From: Bacteriovorax sp. UBA1852
GTDB taxonomy: Bacteria > Bdellovibrionota > Bacteriovoracia > Bacteriovoracales > Bacteriovoracaceae
Reading direction: 5' to 3'
DNA: 25,630 nucleotides
Assembly (NCBI GenBank): GCA_002338505.1
Contig: DDIK01000035.1
Location: 1-25,630, forward strand
Position numbers and translations under genes: made by a program. Below are positions 16,374 through 22,714 of the stretch, in pieces. The first letter of the stretch is position 1. Each line of letters opens with the position of its first letter. The notes beneath the pieces are model-generated. The model searched no databases and was not told where the DNA came from. It worked only from the letters and a program-made list of their open reading frames with translations.

Positions 16374-16413
16374 TTTGCCTTGGACTAACATTGGTAGTTC
16401 TTACCAAGGCAAA
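16374..16413. repeat. Long hairpin after the relaxase candidate (oriT, attenuator or terminator)
   Basis: A perfect 10-bp inverted repeat, TTTGCCTTGG (16374-16383) and CCAAGGCAAA (16404-16413), encloses 20 bases that hold a smaller ACTA/TAGT stem. No T-run follows on either strand, so it is a weak intrinsic terminator. It begins 5 bases after the relaxase candidate stop, a common place for oriT hairpins. A smaller dyad TTAGAC/GTCTAA (16457-16475) precedes the next gene. Confidence 0.5.
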
Positions 16414-16485
16414 TCTCACTAACACTATGAAATCATAAAGTTTTCAATAGTAAAACTTAGACTTAAAAGGTCTAAAAGGACATTT

Positions 16486-16944
16486 ATGCATAAGGTATTA
16501 ATTTTGACTATGGCAACGACCATATTAACAACAGGTTGTTCGACAATGAAAGAATCATTAACGGTAGGTATAGGAACAGGTATGGCAACAGGTGCAGTAG
16601 CCGGGTCAACAATGAATAAAGATCGAGGTAAAGGTGCTCTACAAGGAGCACTGATTGGAGGTGCAATAAGTGGAATAGCATCCTACTTTATCCACAAAGG
16701 GTTAGATAAACGTGATCAAAAGACTCGCAGAGAAACTCTATTTAACTTAGATAAATTTGGAGTTGATTACCCTAAGAGTTATTCAACGGGTAATAATCCG
16801 GGCCTCTCAATGCCAGTGGTTGAGTCTCAATGGGTTGATACCCAAGTCGAGGGCAAGAAACTTGTTGAGGGTCATAGAGTATGGATTATTTCTGAGGAGC
16901 CACAATGGATTCCTAACCAACAATTAAAAAAGGAGAAAAAATAA
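16486..16944 (+). CDS. Glycine-zipper lipoprotein
   Basis: The protein has 152 residues. A type II signal peptide ends in the lipobox LTTGC, with lipid-bearing Cys18. The next section alternates small residues (GIGTGMATGAVAGS, then GALQGALIGGAISGIASYF), a glycine-zipper membrane motif as in 17-kDa antigen-type and some exclusion lipoproteins. The C-terminal domain has many Trp and Glu residues. In a T4SS operon without an obvious VirB7, an outer-membrane lipoprotein could serve the core complex or block entry of incoming elements. Neither role is shown. AAAAGGA stands before the ATG, and it is coupled to the next lipoprotein gene. Confidence 0.75.
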   Translation: MHKVLILTMATTILTTGCSTMKESLTVGIGTGMATGAVAGSTMNKDRGKGALQGALIGGAISGIASYFIHKGLDKRDQKTRRETLFNLDKFGVDYPKSYSTGNNPGLSMPVVESQWVDTQVEGKKLVEGHRVWIISEEPQWIPNQQLKKEKK

Positions 16945-16945
16945 G

Positions 16946-17689
16946 ATGCTTACTAAAGCAATTATAATGATTAGCTCTATTGCGCTACTAGTTTCATGTG
17001 GTGAAAATTGGGATAAAGAGTCAGATGAGGTAGTAAAGCACCCTGCACCTGTTGAAACAATTTACTATGAACCTATCTTGAGAGCAGAAACCATAACAAC
17101 AGATAAGTTTATAGCTGATTTAAACGACAATGAGACGCTTATCATTACTTTTAATGGAAAGTTATCCTCTCCTGTATTTAGCCCAGTCTATCAGCGTAAT
17201 TATCCATCAGGTTGGACTGATAGAGAATGTGAAATACTTGATCGGCCCTGTAGACGTTGTGAGTTTTTAAAAAGAAAAATTTGTTGGGATAGAAGAAGAT
17301 CAGGTCGTTGTAATTTAAAATATAGAAACTTCGATGGTTTTAATGAGCAAGATATAATCTTCTCTGAAGATTTGAATAAGACAAAGCTTAGAATAAGAAT
17401 CGGTAATAATTTATACCCTCTAGGAAAAGTCGTAAGCTATTCAGGAGTTTCTATTACAACTGAGTTTAAAGTTTCAAAAGAAATGATCCAAGAATCAAAT
17501 GAGGCTTACCTATCTATAATTCCAGATACTAATCATGGGAATATCAGAATAGGCTTTCTTGGCTATGGATCGTGTTTTGGTCATGGCCGAAGAAAGTTTT
17601 CTCATGGCGGCTCTACTTCTAGCAACAATCGCTTAAACCAAGCAAATCGAGCTTACAAAGTAAATGTAAGTTACAAAAAAATCAAATGA
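16946..17689 (+). CDS. Cysteine-rich lipoprotein of unknown function
   Basis: The protein has 247 residues with lipobox LVSC (Cys18). The middle holds a cluster of cysteines (about 95, 102, 105, 113, 122) amid many arginines, in DRPCRRCEFLKRKICWDRR, with one more Cys near 210. Disulfides or a metal site in the periplasm or on the surface are likely. The C-terminus has a His/Gly-rich stretch. It starts one base after the preceding lipoprotein stop. I recognise no family. In context it may be a transfer-apparatus accessory or a surface recognition factor. Confidence 0.72.
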   Translation: MLTKAIIMISSIALLVSCGENWDKESDEVVKHPAPVETIYYEPILRAETITTDKFIADLNDNETLIITFNGKLSSPVFSPVYQRNYPSGWTDRECEILDRPCRRCEFLKRKICWDRRRSGRCNLKYRNFDGFNEQDIIFSEDLNKTKLRIRIGNNLYPLGKVVSYSGVSITTEFKVSKEMIQESNEAYLSIIPDTNHGNIRIGFLGYGSCFGHGRRKFSHGGSTSSNNRLNQANRAYKVNVSYKKIK

Positions 17690-17695
17690 GGTATT

Positions 17696-18043
17696 ATGAA
17701 TAAATTAAAATCAGGAAGAATCATTTTAGATGAGGAGGCCAAGACGGCCCTTTCATCAATGTATGATGAAATCAGAGATCAAGAATGTGTTAAAGTTACT
17801 CCTGCAAAATTGTCTTCATGGATAATTCAAAAGTTTTACTCTAGTTATTTTCGTCAACACAAGGCGAAGATAACAAAAGACCATTTCAACTCTAAAGAAT
17901 ACCTGAAAGGTATTATGAAAAATGTTGGTGAAGAAGAAAATTTAGAAGAGATTTTGAGGAAGGCCCTAACTAATATTAAAACTCCAAGAGCTTCAAGGCC
18001 TAATGCCAAAAGATCACAGCAAGAAAGTAACACAGAGGTCTAA
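17696..18043 (+). CDS. Hypothetical, possible DNA-binding accessory of the relaxosome
   Basis: The protein has 115 residues, charged and helical, without membrane segments. The N-terminal part reads SGRIILDEEAKTAL...VKVTPAKLSSWIIQKFY, which recalls the strand-helix-helix layout of small relaxosome accessory proteins. The match is vague. The tail is basic and disordered (RASRPNAKRSQQ). GAGG precedes the ATG by 5 bases, and the gene lies 6 bases after the lipoprotein. Its end overlaps a 56-residue ORF. Function is unproven. Confidence 0.6.
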   Translation: MNKLKSGRIILDEEAKTALSSMYDEIRDQECVKVTPAKLSSWIIQKFYSSYFRQHKAKITKDHFNSKEYLKGIMKNVGEEENLEEILRKALTNIKTPRASRPNAKRSQQESNTEV

Positions 18044-18173
18044 AAAACCTGATATAAGTGATTATGGTGTAAAGGTTAGATATATCCCCTTAGAGGAAGA
18101 GGCTGAAAATCAAAGACTTAAAGAGCTATGTCACCTTTTATACCTTGAAATGATTGAAGATTTAACGAAATAA
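18003..18173 (+). CDS. Small ORF, last of the transfer operon
   Basis: This 56-residue frame starts at ATG 18003, inside the end of the previous gene, with AAGG 4-5 bases upstream. It fills the space up to the terminator. The product has a basic start (MPKDHSKKVTQRSKK), then YGVKVRYIPLEEEAE and an amphipathic helix LKELCHLLYLEMIEDL. It could be an adaptor that binds a partner through the helix. No family is recognised. The fit between stop (18173) and terminator (18188 on) supports it. Confidence 0.5.
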   Translation: MPKDHSKKVTQRSKKPDISDYGVKVRYIPLEEEAENQRLKELCHLLYLEMIEDLTK

Positions 18174-18187
18174 ACCGATATAGACTT

Positions 18188-18217
18188 GGCTAGTGTGCAA
18201 AAACACACTAGTCTTTT
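18188..18217 (+). terminator. Rho-independent terminator of the transfer operon
   Basis: CTAGTGTG (18190-18197), loop CAAAAA, then CACACTAG (18204-18211) form a perfect 8-bp stem. TCTTTTAT follows. It lies 15 bases after the stop of the small ORF and 16 bases before the next ATG, so it separates transfer and integration modules. Confidence 0.8.
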
Positions 18218-18232
18218 ATAAAAGGTGGGTTT

Positions 18233-18715
18233 ATGAAAATCAAGTGGTTTGAGATAGTAATTGTTTTAATTGTAATTGGAACAACAACAATGTTTAGCGT
18301 TCAGAAAGGCCATAAGTTAAAGTCAACTCAACTTGTTCTTTCTAAAAAGCAGGATATTGTTAATGATTTTTATCAAGAGTCACCAATAGGCTCCCCTATG
18401 AGCAAGAAAGCATTTAACACTGCAATTCTAGCCTACTCTCCTGAATTAGCTGCCATGAAAAAGCTAGCCCAACAAAGCTCTCAAGATGAACCTCTTTCAG
18501 AGGAAAACGAAGTAAGCACGAGGATTGGAGTACTCCAAGGACAAATCAATGACATAAAAGATGAAATAAAAGCAATTAAAGACTCAAGCTTTCCGTGGTG
18601 GCTAACAATGCTACTGGGTGCAGGATCATGGTTTCTTGGTCATCTATTCGCTCCCCTAGCAACAGCTTTTGGTGAAAAGATGAGAGACGGTTTAATAAAG
18701 AGCGAAAATGAATAA
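18233..18715 (+). CDS. Small two-TM protein with coiled coil
   Basis: The protein has 160 residues. A membrane helix lies at about 5-22 and a second at about 122-140 (WWLTMLLGAGSWFLGHLFAP). Between them lie a polar stretch and a coiled coil (RIGVLQGQINDIKDEIKAI). No signal cleavage site is evident, so both ends are probably cytoplasmic. No family is recognised. It overlaps the XRE regulator gene by 8 bases and stands with the recombinase. Small inner-membrane proteins of this kind in mobile elements may act in exclusion or immunity, but that is a guess. GGTGGG precedes the ATG. Confidence 0.65.
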   Translation: MKIKWFEIVIVLIVIGTTTMFSVQKGHKLKSTQLVLSKKQDIVNDFYQESPIGSPMSKKAFNTAILAYSPELAAMKKLAQQSSQDEPLSEENEVSTRIGVLQGQINDIKDEIKAIKDSSFPWWLTMLLGAGSWFLGHLFAPLATAFGEKMRDGLIKSENE

Positions 18716-18950
18716 TAACCAAGTTCAGGAACTAAAAAAACAAATTATTAAAGAGATTAATATTGAGATTGATCAAAGGAATTTTTCTCAATCACAGGTT
18801 GGAGAACTCGCAGGAATGAGTAGAGTGAATGTAAATAAACTATTAAGAGGAACAGAAAAAAGTGTTGCTCTAAACCAACTTGTAAAAGTAGCAAACTCTC
18901 TAGGCATAGAAATTGATCTAGTCTTTAAAAGAGTACAAAACAAAAGGTAA
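18708..18950 (+). CDS. XRE-type HTH regulator
   Basis: The protein has 80 residues. The HTH runs about 26-70: 'FSQSQVGELAGMSRVNVNKLLRG' gives the two recognition helices, and 'LNQLVKVANSLGIEIDLVF' the following helices of the XRE/Cro fold. It is probably a dimeric repressor of the element, perhaps of its own small operon with the membrane protein and recombinase. The recombinase ATG follows its stop by 5 bases, so they are likely co-transcribed. No operator is obvious directly upstream. Confidence 0.82.
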   Translation: MNNNQVQELKKQIIKEINIEIDQRNFSQSQVGELAGMSRVNVNKLLRGTEKSVALNQLVKVANSLGIEIDLVFKRVQNKR

Positions 18951-18955
18951 TACCT

Positions 18956-20668
18956 ATGGCAAAAAGTAGAAAAATAGGATTGTATCCAAGGGTAAGTACA
19001 AAAGAAGCAGCCAAGAAAGAAGAAGGTTCGATCACTTCTCAGATACATCGTCTTAAGATGAGAGTCGAAGACAAAAATAGATATAATGATGGGAAGTGGG
19101 GAAAAATCGTTGAGATTTACGAAGAACCCGGAATCTCTGGAAAAAATACAAATAGGCCAGCATTTCAAAAAATGCTAAGAGATGTTAAAGCAGGAAGGAT
19201 TGATACTGTGATGGTCACTGAACTATCAAGAATTAGTCGTTCAGTTACTGACTTTCTAAACTTTGTTGAAGAGCTTAGTAACCTTGGAGCTGATTTTATC
19301 TGTCTTCAATACGACTTTGATACAACTAGCCCTGCCGGAAAAGTCTTCATGACTATTATTATGGCACTAGCACAATTTGAAAGAGAACTTACGGTAGAGA
19401 GAATCAAGAACAATATCTATGCGAGATCACTTAGAGGACTTCTAAGTGGTGGTCGTCCATTTCTTGGTTATGACAAAGACCCTGCCAGATCAGGAAGCTT
19501 AGTTGTAAATGAACAAGAGACAGAGCTAGTAAAAGAGATTTTCAATTTATATTTAAAAATTGGATCAGTCTCTAGTGTAGCAAAAGAACTTAATGATAAA
19601 GGATTCAAAAATAAGAAGTGGATTACTAGAGAAGGTAATGTTCAAGGTGGTACTAAATTCACACATAGTGCAATTCACAACACACTTACTCACCTAGCCT
19701 ATATAGGGAAAAAAGAAATCAACAAAGGTAACAAGGACAAGGATCAAAATGATTTAAAGCCAGAGGAAAGGTACAGTATCGTTGACTCTTCTTGGGAACC
19801 AATTATTGATAAAGCTGTATTTAATAAAGTTAAGAAGAAGCTAGATGCAAATAAGGCAATCAGCCACAAGGCAACACATGACTATATTTTGTCTGGGCTT
19901 CTTTATTGTGACGAGTGCGGCTCTCCTCTTTTTGGACAAGCGAGTACAGGAAGAACTGCTAAGCACTACTACTATTCACATAGTAAAAACAAAGGTTGTA
20001 AGCTAAACAGAATTCCAGTGGATAAAATTGAAGATAAAGTACGCAAAACTCTTTTTAGCTTGATTCGTACAGATCAGAGAAAAAAGGATTTTATCAAAAT
20101 ACTTAACGATCTTACTGGTAAAGGAAAAAAGACTTACACTATTTTGGCAGATGAAAAAGAAAAGGAATTAAAGGAAATTAAGAAAAGAAAGACGAATTTA
20201 ATGAAAGTTCTGTCTTATACAGAGGATGAGGACTCTGTTAAGAATATCCTCCAAGAAGTTAAAGAACTTGAAGTACAGAGAAAACAAGTTGATGTTGACC
20301 TAGAGAAGGCTAAAATCAAATCTCAAGATGAGATTAAAAGCCTAGATGCTAAAACGATCCTAGCAGGAATCAATAGCCTCAAAGGTGACAATTTTAGAAA
20401 GAAAACGCTTAGCTCTAAAAAAGCTATCATTCAAAGCGTTATCAAATCAATTCACATCAGTCCAGACAACGTGATCAGGATAGATGCTTGGGGCGGTAAA
20501 AACCGTCCTGAGCGTTCTGATCGCTCCTTACCTACTCAATCAGGGATAGTCCTCCCATTTTATAAAAAAGCTCAGAAATTTGAATTTAAAGACGAAAAAA
20601 AACCGGCTGTCTTTAAGACGCCGGTGCGCATGGGATCAGGAATGGTGGAGGTGGCCTCCTGTTCGTAA
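18956..20668 (+). CDS. Large serine recombinase (integrase)
   Basis: The protein has 570 residues. The N-terminal resolvase domain has YPRVSTKE with nucleophile Ser14, then ELSRISRS and the helix GKVFMTIIMALAQFERE. The recombinase domain follows (about 165-290), then a zinc ribbon beginning CDECGSPLFG (Cys317, Cys320) with further His/Cys after it, and a long coiled coil (about 385-460). This architecture is typical of integrases of phages and conjugative elements that cut attP and attB without host factors. The final 20 or so residues are encoded over a reverse-strand terminator and a tmRNA-like CCA end. Its C-terminus may thus have been fixed by the attachment site. Confidence 0.93.
   Translation: MAKSRKIGLYPRVSTKEAAKKEEGSITSQIHRLKMRVEDKNRYNDGKWGKIVEIYEEPGISGKNTNRPAFQKMLRDVKAGRIDTVMVTELSRISRSVTDFLNFVEELSNLGADFICLQYDFDTTSPAGKVFMTIIMALAQFERELTVERIKNNIYARSLRGLLSGGRPFLGYDKDPARSGSLVVNEQETELVKEIFNLYLKIGSVSSVAKELNDKGFKNKKWITREGNVQGGTKFTHSAIHNTLTHLAYIGKKEINKGNKDKDQNDLKPEERYSIVDSSWEPIIDKAVFNKVKKKLDANKAISHKATHDYILSGLLYCDECGSPLFGQASTGRTAKHYYYSHSKNKGCKLNRIPVDKIEDKVRKTLFSLIRTDQRKKDFIKILNDLTGKGKKTYTILADEKEKELKEIKKRKTNLMKVLSYTEDEDSVKNILQEVKELEVQRKQVDVDLEKAKIKSQDEIKSLDAKTILAGINSLKGDNFRKKTLSSKKAIIQSVIKSIHISPDNVIRIDAWGGKNRPERSDRSLPTQSGIVLPFYKKAQKFEFKDEKKPAVFKTPVRMGSGMVEVASCS
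20595..20625 (-). terminator. Reverse-strand rho-independent terminator inside the recombinase 3' end
   Basis: Read on the minus strand, ACCGGC-GTC-TTAAA-GAC-a-GCCGGT is followed by eight T residues. The stem is GC-rich in an AT-rich region. It ends transcripts from the right, either the protease operon or a former ssrA gene. Confidence 0.75.
20644..20657 (-). other. tmRNA (ssrA) 3'-end-like fragment, candidate attachment site
   Basis: On the minus strand GGCCACCTCCACCA is the usual acceptor 3' strand plus CCA of many tmRNA genes. It is followed 18 bases later by a strong terminator hairpin, as expected for ssrA. The preceding T-arm (GTTCGA...CCCGC) is missing here. TTTCGGGCGCGGG, very like the tmRNA segment ahead of the T loop, occurs on the same strand at 20740-20752, about 83 bases upstream. 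No tmRNA body follows, because coding sequence begins at 20853. I read it as a remnant or duplicated end left by integration. Coincidence is possible. Confidence 0.4.
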
Positions 20669-20701
20669 CACCCTTAAAACATTGAAGTAGTTTTTTGAGT
20701 G

Positions 20702-20719
20702 TAGCCAAAATAGCCAAAA
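20702..20719. repeat. Tandem 9-bp direct repeat
   Basis: TAGCCAAAA occurs twice in direct tandem, in the unusual stretch between the recombinase and the protease gene. It could be part of an att site. The stretch 20669-20852 otherwise holds no gene that I can support. Confidence 0.45.
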
Positions 20720-20852
20720 CAGGGACTACGCGAAGACATCCCGCGCCCGAAACCACTATTAACACAGGTCATTCGGAGGATTCTAATCGCAAGAGCTTTC
20801 TTTGAAGCTTTTGTTGTTTTTAGTATATTACTACTTAGAGAAATAGTCTACT

Positions 20853-21425
20853 CTAGAGATAATTTAGAAATGAAGCCTCCAAGAGAAAGTTTCTATATAC
20901 CTCATTTTGTAATGAGGTACTATCAGTGATCTCATCACTCTCATAAATAACAAAATTATTTTTAAAGATATTCATATTCTTAGAGCAAATAGGTATGCCT
21001 TTAGTTCGGTCATAACTTATATTGGTATATCCCATAACACAGCTTTCATGCTTACACGTATTAAACGCATTGGAACTATAGCAATCTTCCATCTTAAATA
21101 GATGTAGAATTTCATGTGTAATTAAACTATTTGAAGCATTGGTAGTATAAATATAAGAGACCTTTCCAATATTAGCACCACCAAGTGCCATTGAGTTTTC
21201 CTCTAGAATCTTCTCTCTTACTAGTTTACTCGGCTTGAGAAGTAATACAAAATAATTATTATTCCTGTTTAAGTGATTTTTTAAAAATGCACTTTGATAA
21301 TCAACAATATCATTAAAATAACTGATTTCAATTTCAACATTTAACTTTCGAGTAATATCATTTACACACTTTTCAAAGTCATTCTTCATACTATTTTCAA
21401 TATATACATTCAACTTTACTTTCAT
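20853..21425 (-). CDS. Archaemetzincin-like zinc metalloprotease
   Basis: The protein has 190 residues with no signal peptide. The motif LITHEILHLFKMEDC gives zinc ligands His104 and His108, base Glu105, and Asp114 where archaemetzincins have the third His. Next, C124-x4-C129-x-M131 matches the CX4CXM of archaemetzincins and includes the Met-turn methionine. A further Cys147 lies near the expected CXXC, whose second Cys is Asn. So it is a divergent metzincin with an Asp third ligand, as in snapalysin-type enzymes. It is the last gene of a three-gene minus-strand operon. The substrate is unknown. The protease assignment is good. Confidence 0.75.
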   Translation of the reverse strand: MKVKLNVYIENSMKNDFEKCVNDITRKLNVEIEISYFNDIVDYQSAFLKNHLNRNNNYFVLLLKPSKLVREKILEENSMALGGANIGKVSYIYTTNASNSLITHEILHLFKMEDCYSSNAFNTCKHESCVMGYTNISYDRTKGIPICSKNMNIFKNNFVIYESDEITDSTSLQNEVYRNFLLEASFLNYL

Positions 21426-21434
21426 TCCTAACTC

Positions 21435-21860
21435 CTAATTGTAAAACTCTTCATTTTTACTAGGTTTATAATACAAGCTACCATTCATATCTAAGTGGAT
21501 TCGACCATAATTACTATCTCCTCGAAAGTTGATCTGATCTAAATGACTCAATAATTCGTCAAACCTAGAGCTACATAAGTCTCTTGTATTAAATCTTTCA
21601 AAAGATCGATGAAAACCTTTTTTGCGACATATAAACCAACCTGAACTTCCTCTACTAAAACTAATAATATTATTGCAAGGAAAAATACGAGGGTGATCTC
21701 TAAGTTCAAAGTATAAATCTTTTAAGTATTTTCTAGTTATATATTTCTTTAAAACATCATTTAAATACCTTTTTTCAAAATCTTTATCATTTGTCTTTAA
21801 TAAATATTCAAGCTTCCTAGATCTGATTTTTAAGTCTAATTCATCAATATTAAAACTCAT
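21435..21860 (-). CDS. Hypothetical protein in protease operon
   Basis: The protein has 141 residues, with a charged helical N-terminal half and then a more beta-like C-terminal half (NNIISFSRGSSGWFICRKKG, YGRIHLDMNGSLYYKP). There is no signal or membrane segment. The start overlaps the DUF4258-like gene by 4 bases, and the protease gene follows after 9 bases. Family unknown. Co-translation suggests it works with the protease, either as target or regulator; this is inference. Confidence 0.62.
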   Translation of the reverse strand: MSFNIDELDLKIRSRKLEYLLKTNDKDFEKRYLNDVLKKYITRKYLKDLYFELRDHPRIFPCNNIISFSRGSSGWFICRKKGFHRSFERFNTRDLCSSRFDELLSHLDQINFRGDSNYGRIHLDMNGSLYYKPSKNEEFYN

Positions 21861-22156
21861 TGCTTACCTCTCTTATTAAAACAAGTAACAATAACCCCTT
21901 CTCCAACGACAACTCTTTTCCTGCTTAGTTTGTCAAAATTCTTTTTAATGAAAGACTTAATTTTCTGACTAGTTCTTTTAGAATTAAGCAATGATCTTAA
22001 TGATTTTTTTGTAATGAAAACTTCAATACAGTCACTTCCACATAAGACAAACTCACCAAAAAAGATTAGAAATTCTACAACTTCCTTTTTAAAGCCTCTT
22101 TCTTGTGCACGCTCAAGTGCATGTATTGATAAATGTAAATTATTATAGATATGCAT
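21857..22156 (-). CDS. DUF4258-like small protein
   Basis: The protein has 99 residues. The 'LSIHALERAQERGFKKEVVEFLIFFG' start, followed by a C-terminal strand pair KRVVVGEGVIVTCFNKRG, is the layout of DUF4258 proteins, small RelE/BrnT-like folds often found in toxin-like or mobile settings. An AGGAG site lies 7 bases before its ATG. A hairpin with a T-rich flank lies just upstream. It heads the operon with an unknown protein and a metzincin. Whether it is a toxin is not shown. Confidence 0.6.
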   Translation of the reverse strand: MHIYNNLHLSIHALERAQERGFKKEVVEFLIFFGEFVLCGSDCIEVFITKKSLRSLLNSKRTSQKIKSFIKKNFDKLSRKRVVVGEGVIVTCFNKRGKQ

Positions 22157-22177
22157 TTTTCTCCTATAAATGTAAAA

Positions 22178-22200
22178 GGCACTTCTTAAATAGAAGTGCC
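22178..22200 (-). terminator. Hairpin before the protease operon (terminator or attenuator)
   Basis: GGCACTTCT and AGAAGTGCC form a perfect 9-bp stem around a 5-base loop. On the minus strand TTTTACA follows, so it can end transcription arriving from the right just before the DUF4258-like gene. As it lies 22 bases before that start, it may instead act as an attenuator. Confidence 0.55.
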
Positions 22201-22220
22201 TACTAGGGAGAGAATTCTAG

Positions 22221-22250
22221 AAACAAAAAGGCCACTATTAAATAAGTGGC
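22221..22250 (-). terminator. Second minus-strand terminator-like hairpin
   Basis: GCCACT and AGTGGC flank an 8-base AT loop. On the minus strand the stem is followed by CTTTTTGTTT, giving a modest rho-independent terminator. Confidence 0.5.
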
Positions 22251-22266
22251 TATTTATTTCGCACCA

Positions 22267-22292
22267 ATAAAAAACCAAAGCTAAACTTTGGT
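22267..22292 (-). terminator. Third minus-strand terminator-like hairpin, overlapping a small ORF stop
   Basis: ACCAAAG and CTTTGGT form a 7-bp stem around a 5-base loop. TTTTTTATT follows on the minus strand. The TAG stop of the 21-residue ORF lies at the loop. An outer GCACC/GGTGC pair (22261-22298) can extend the fold. Confidence 0.6.
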
Positions 22293-22346
22293 AGGTGCTT
22301 CATTAAGTAAATTTTCAGTTGCACGTTCTGTATATTTTAAGTGCAT
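22281..22346 (-). CDS. Possible 21-residue protein
   Basis: On the minus strand AAGGA lies 5 bases before an ATG that opens a 21-residue frame (MHLKYTERATENLLNEAPTKV). The frame ends within a rho-independent terminator hairpin. The layout of good ribosome-binding site, short helical charged peptide and terminator over the stop fits a short monocistronic gene. It may be chance, and no homologue is recognised. Confidence 0.35.
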   Translation of the reverse strand: MHLKYTERATENLLNEAPTKV

Positions 22347-22714
22347 TTGTTCCTTATATAGTATGCAACCTCAATGTTGGGTGCGTATATATAAGGATAT
22401 AAACCAGTACTATCTTAGAATAGATTTCTCCTTAGTAGACACAACTGTGCCTTCCCAGAATTCTGGGTAATGTTAATTTTCAATGTCCTGCTAATAAGTC
22501 TCTTATGCGTAACTTAAATTAGTATTTGATTTGCATAAGTATTCATAACTTGAATCAAACACTAGCTCCCACGAGGGGTCAGCATTATGACTAGCCTATC
22601 ACATATCTAAATAGAGATGTTTAAACATGAAAATTTTATATTCCATAAAAATTTTGTTATTTTAATATCATTACGACTTAGAGGGATATTTTCAATGATT
22701 CCCCTATGCCTATT
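22347..22714. other. Stretch without a supported gene between hipA and the small ORF
   Basis: No convincing coding frame is seen on either strand. A plus-strand frame over 22288-22470 lacks a ribosome-binding site. The stretch contains a perfect 14-bp palindrome (22454-22467) and an imperfect AAAATTTT dyad near 22630-22655. It also holds a locally GC-richer patch around 22565-22585 (CCCACGAGGGG). An untranslated RNA ending at the hairpin near 22267 is possible but not identifiable. Confidence 0.35.
22454..22467. repeat. 14-bp perfect palindrome in non-coding DNA
   Basis: CCCAGAATTCTGGG is fully self-complementary. It may be an operator or a hairpin within an untranslated RNA. It is too far from the flanking genes to assign. 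Confidence 0.4.

Noticed and set aside
16374..16413. Simple rho-independent terminator
   Set aside because: Stem is good but no T-run follows on either strand, so termination is doubtful.
20771..20800. Possible tRNA-Arg anticodon-like segment (ATTCTAA)
   Set aside because: The flanking bases do not pair as an anticodon stem and no acceptor or T arm fits.
20644..20860. Intact or permuted tmRNA gene
   Set aside because: Only short end-like pieces are seen; no tag reading frame ending in a typical LAA-type tail, and coding sequence starts at 20853.
22288..22470. 60-residue plus-strand frame
   Set aside because: No ribosome-binding site, unlikely composition, and it runs over the minus-strand terminator and small ORF.
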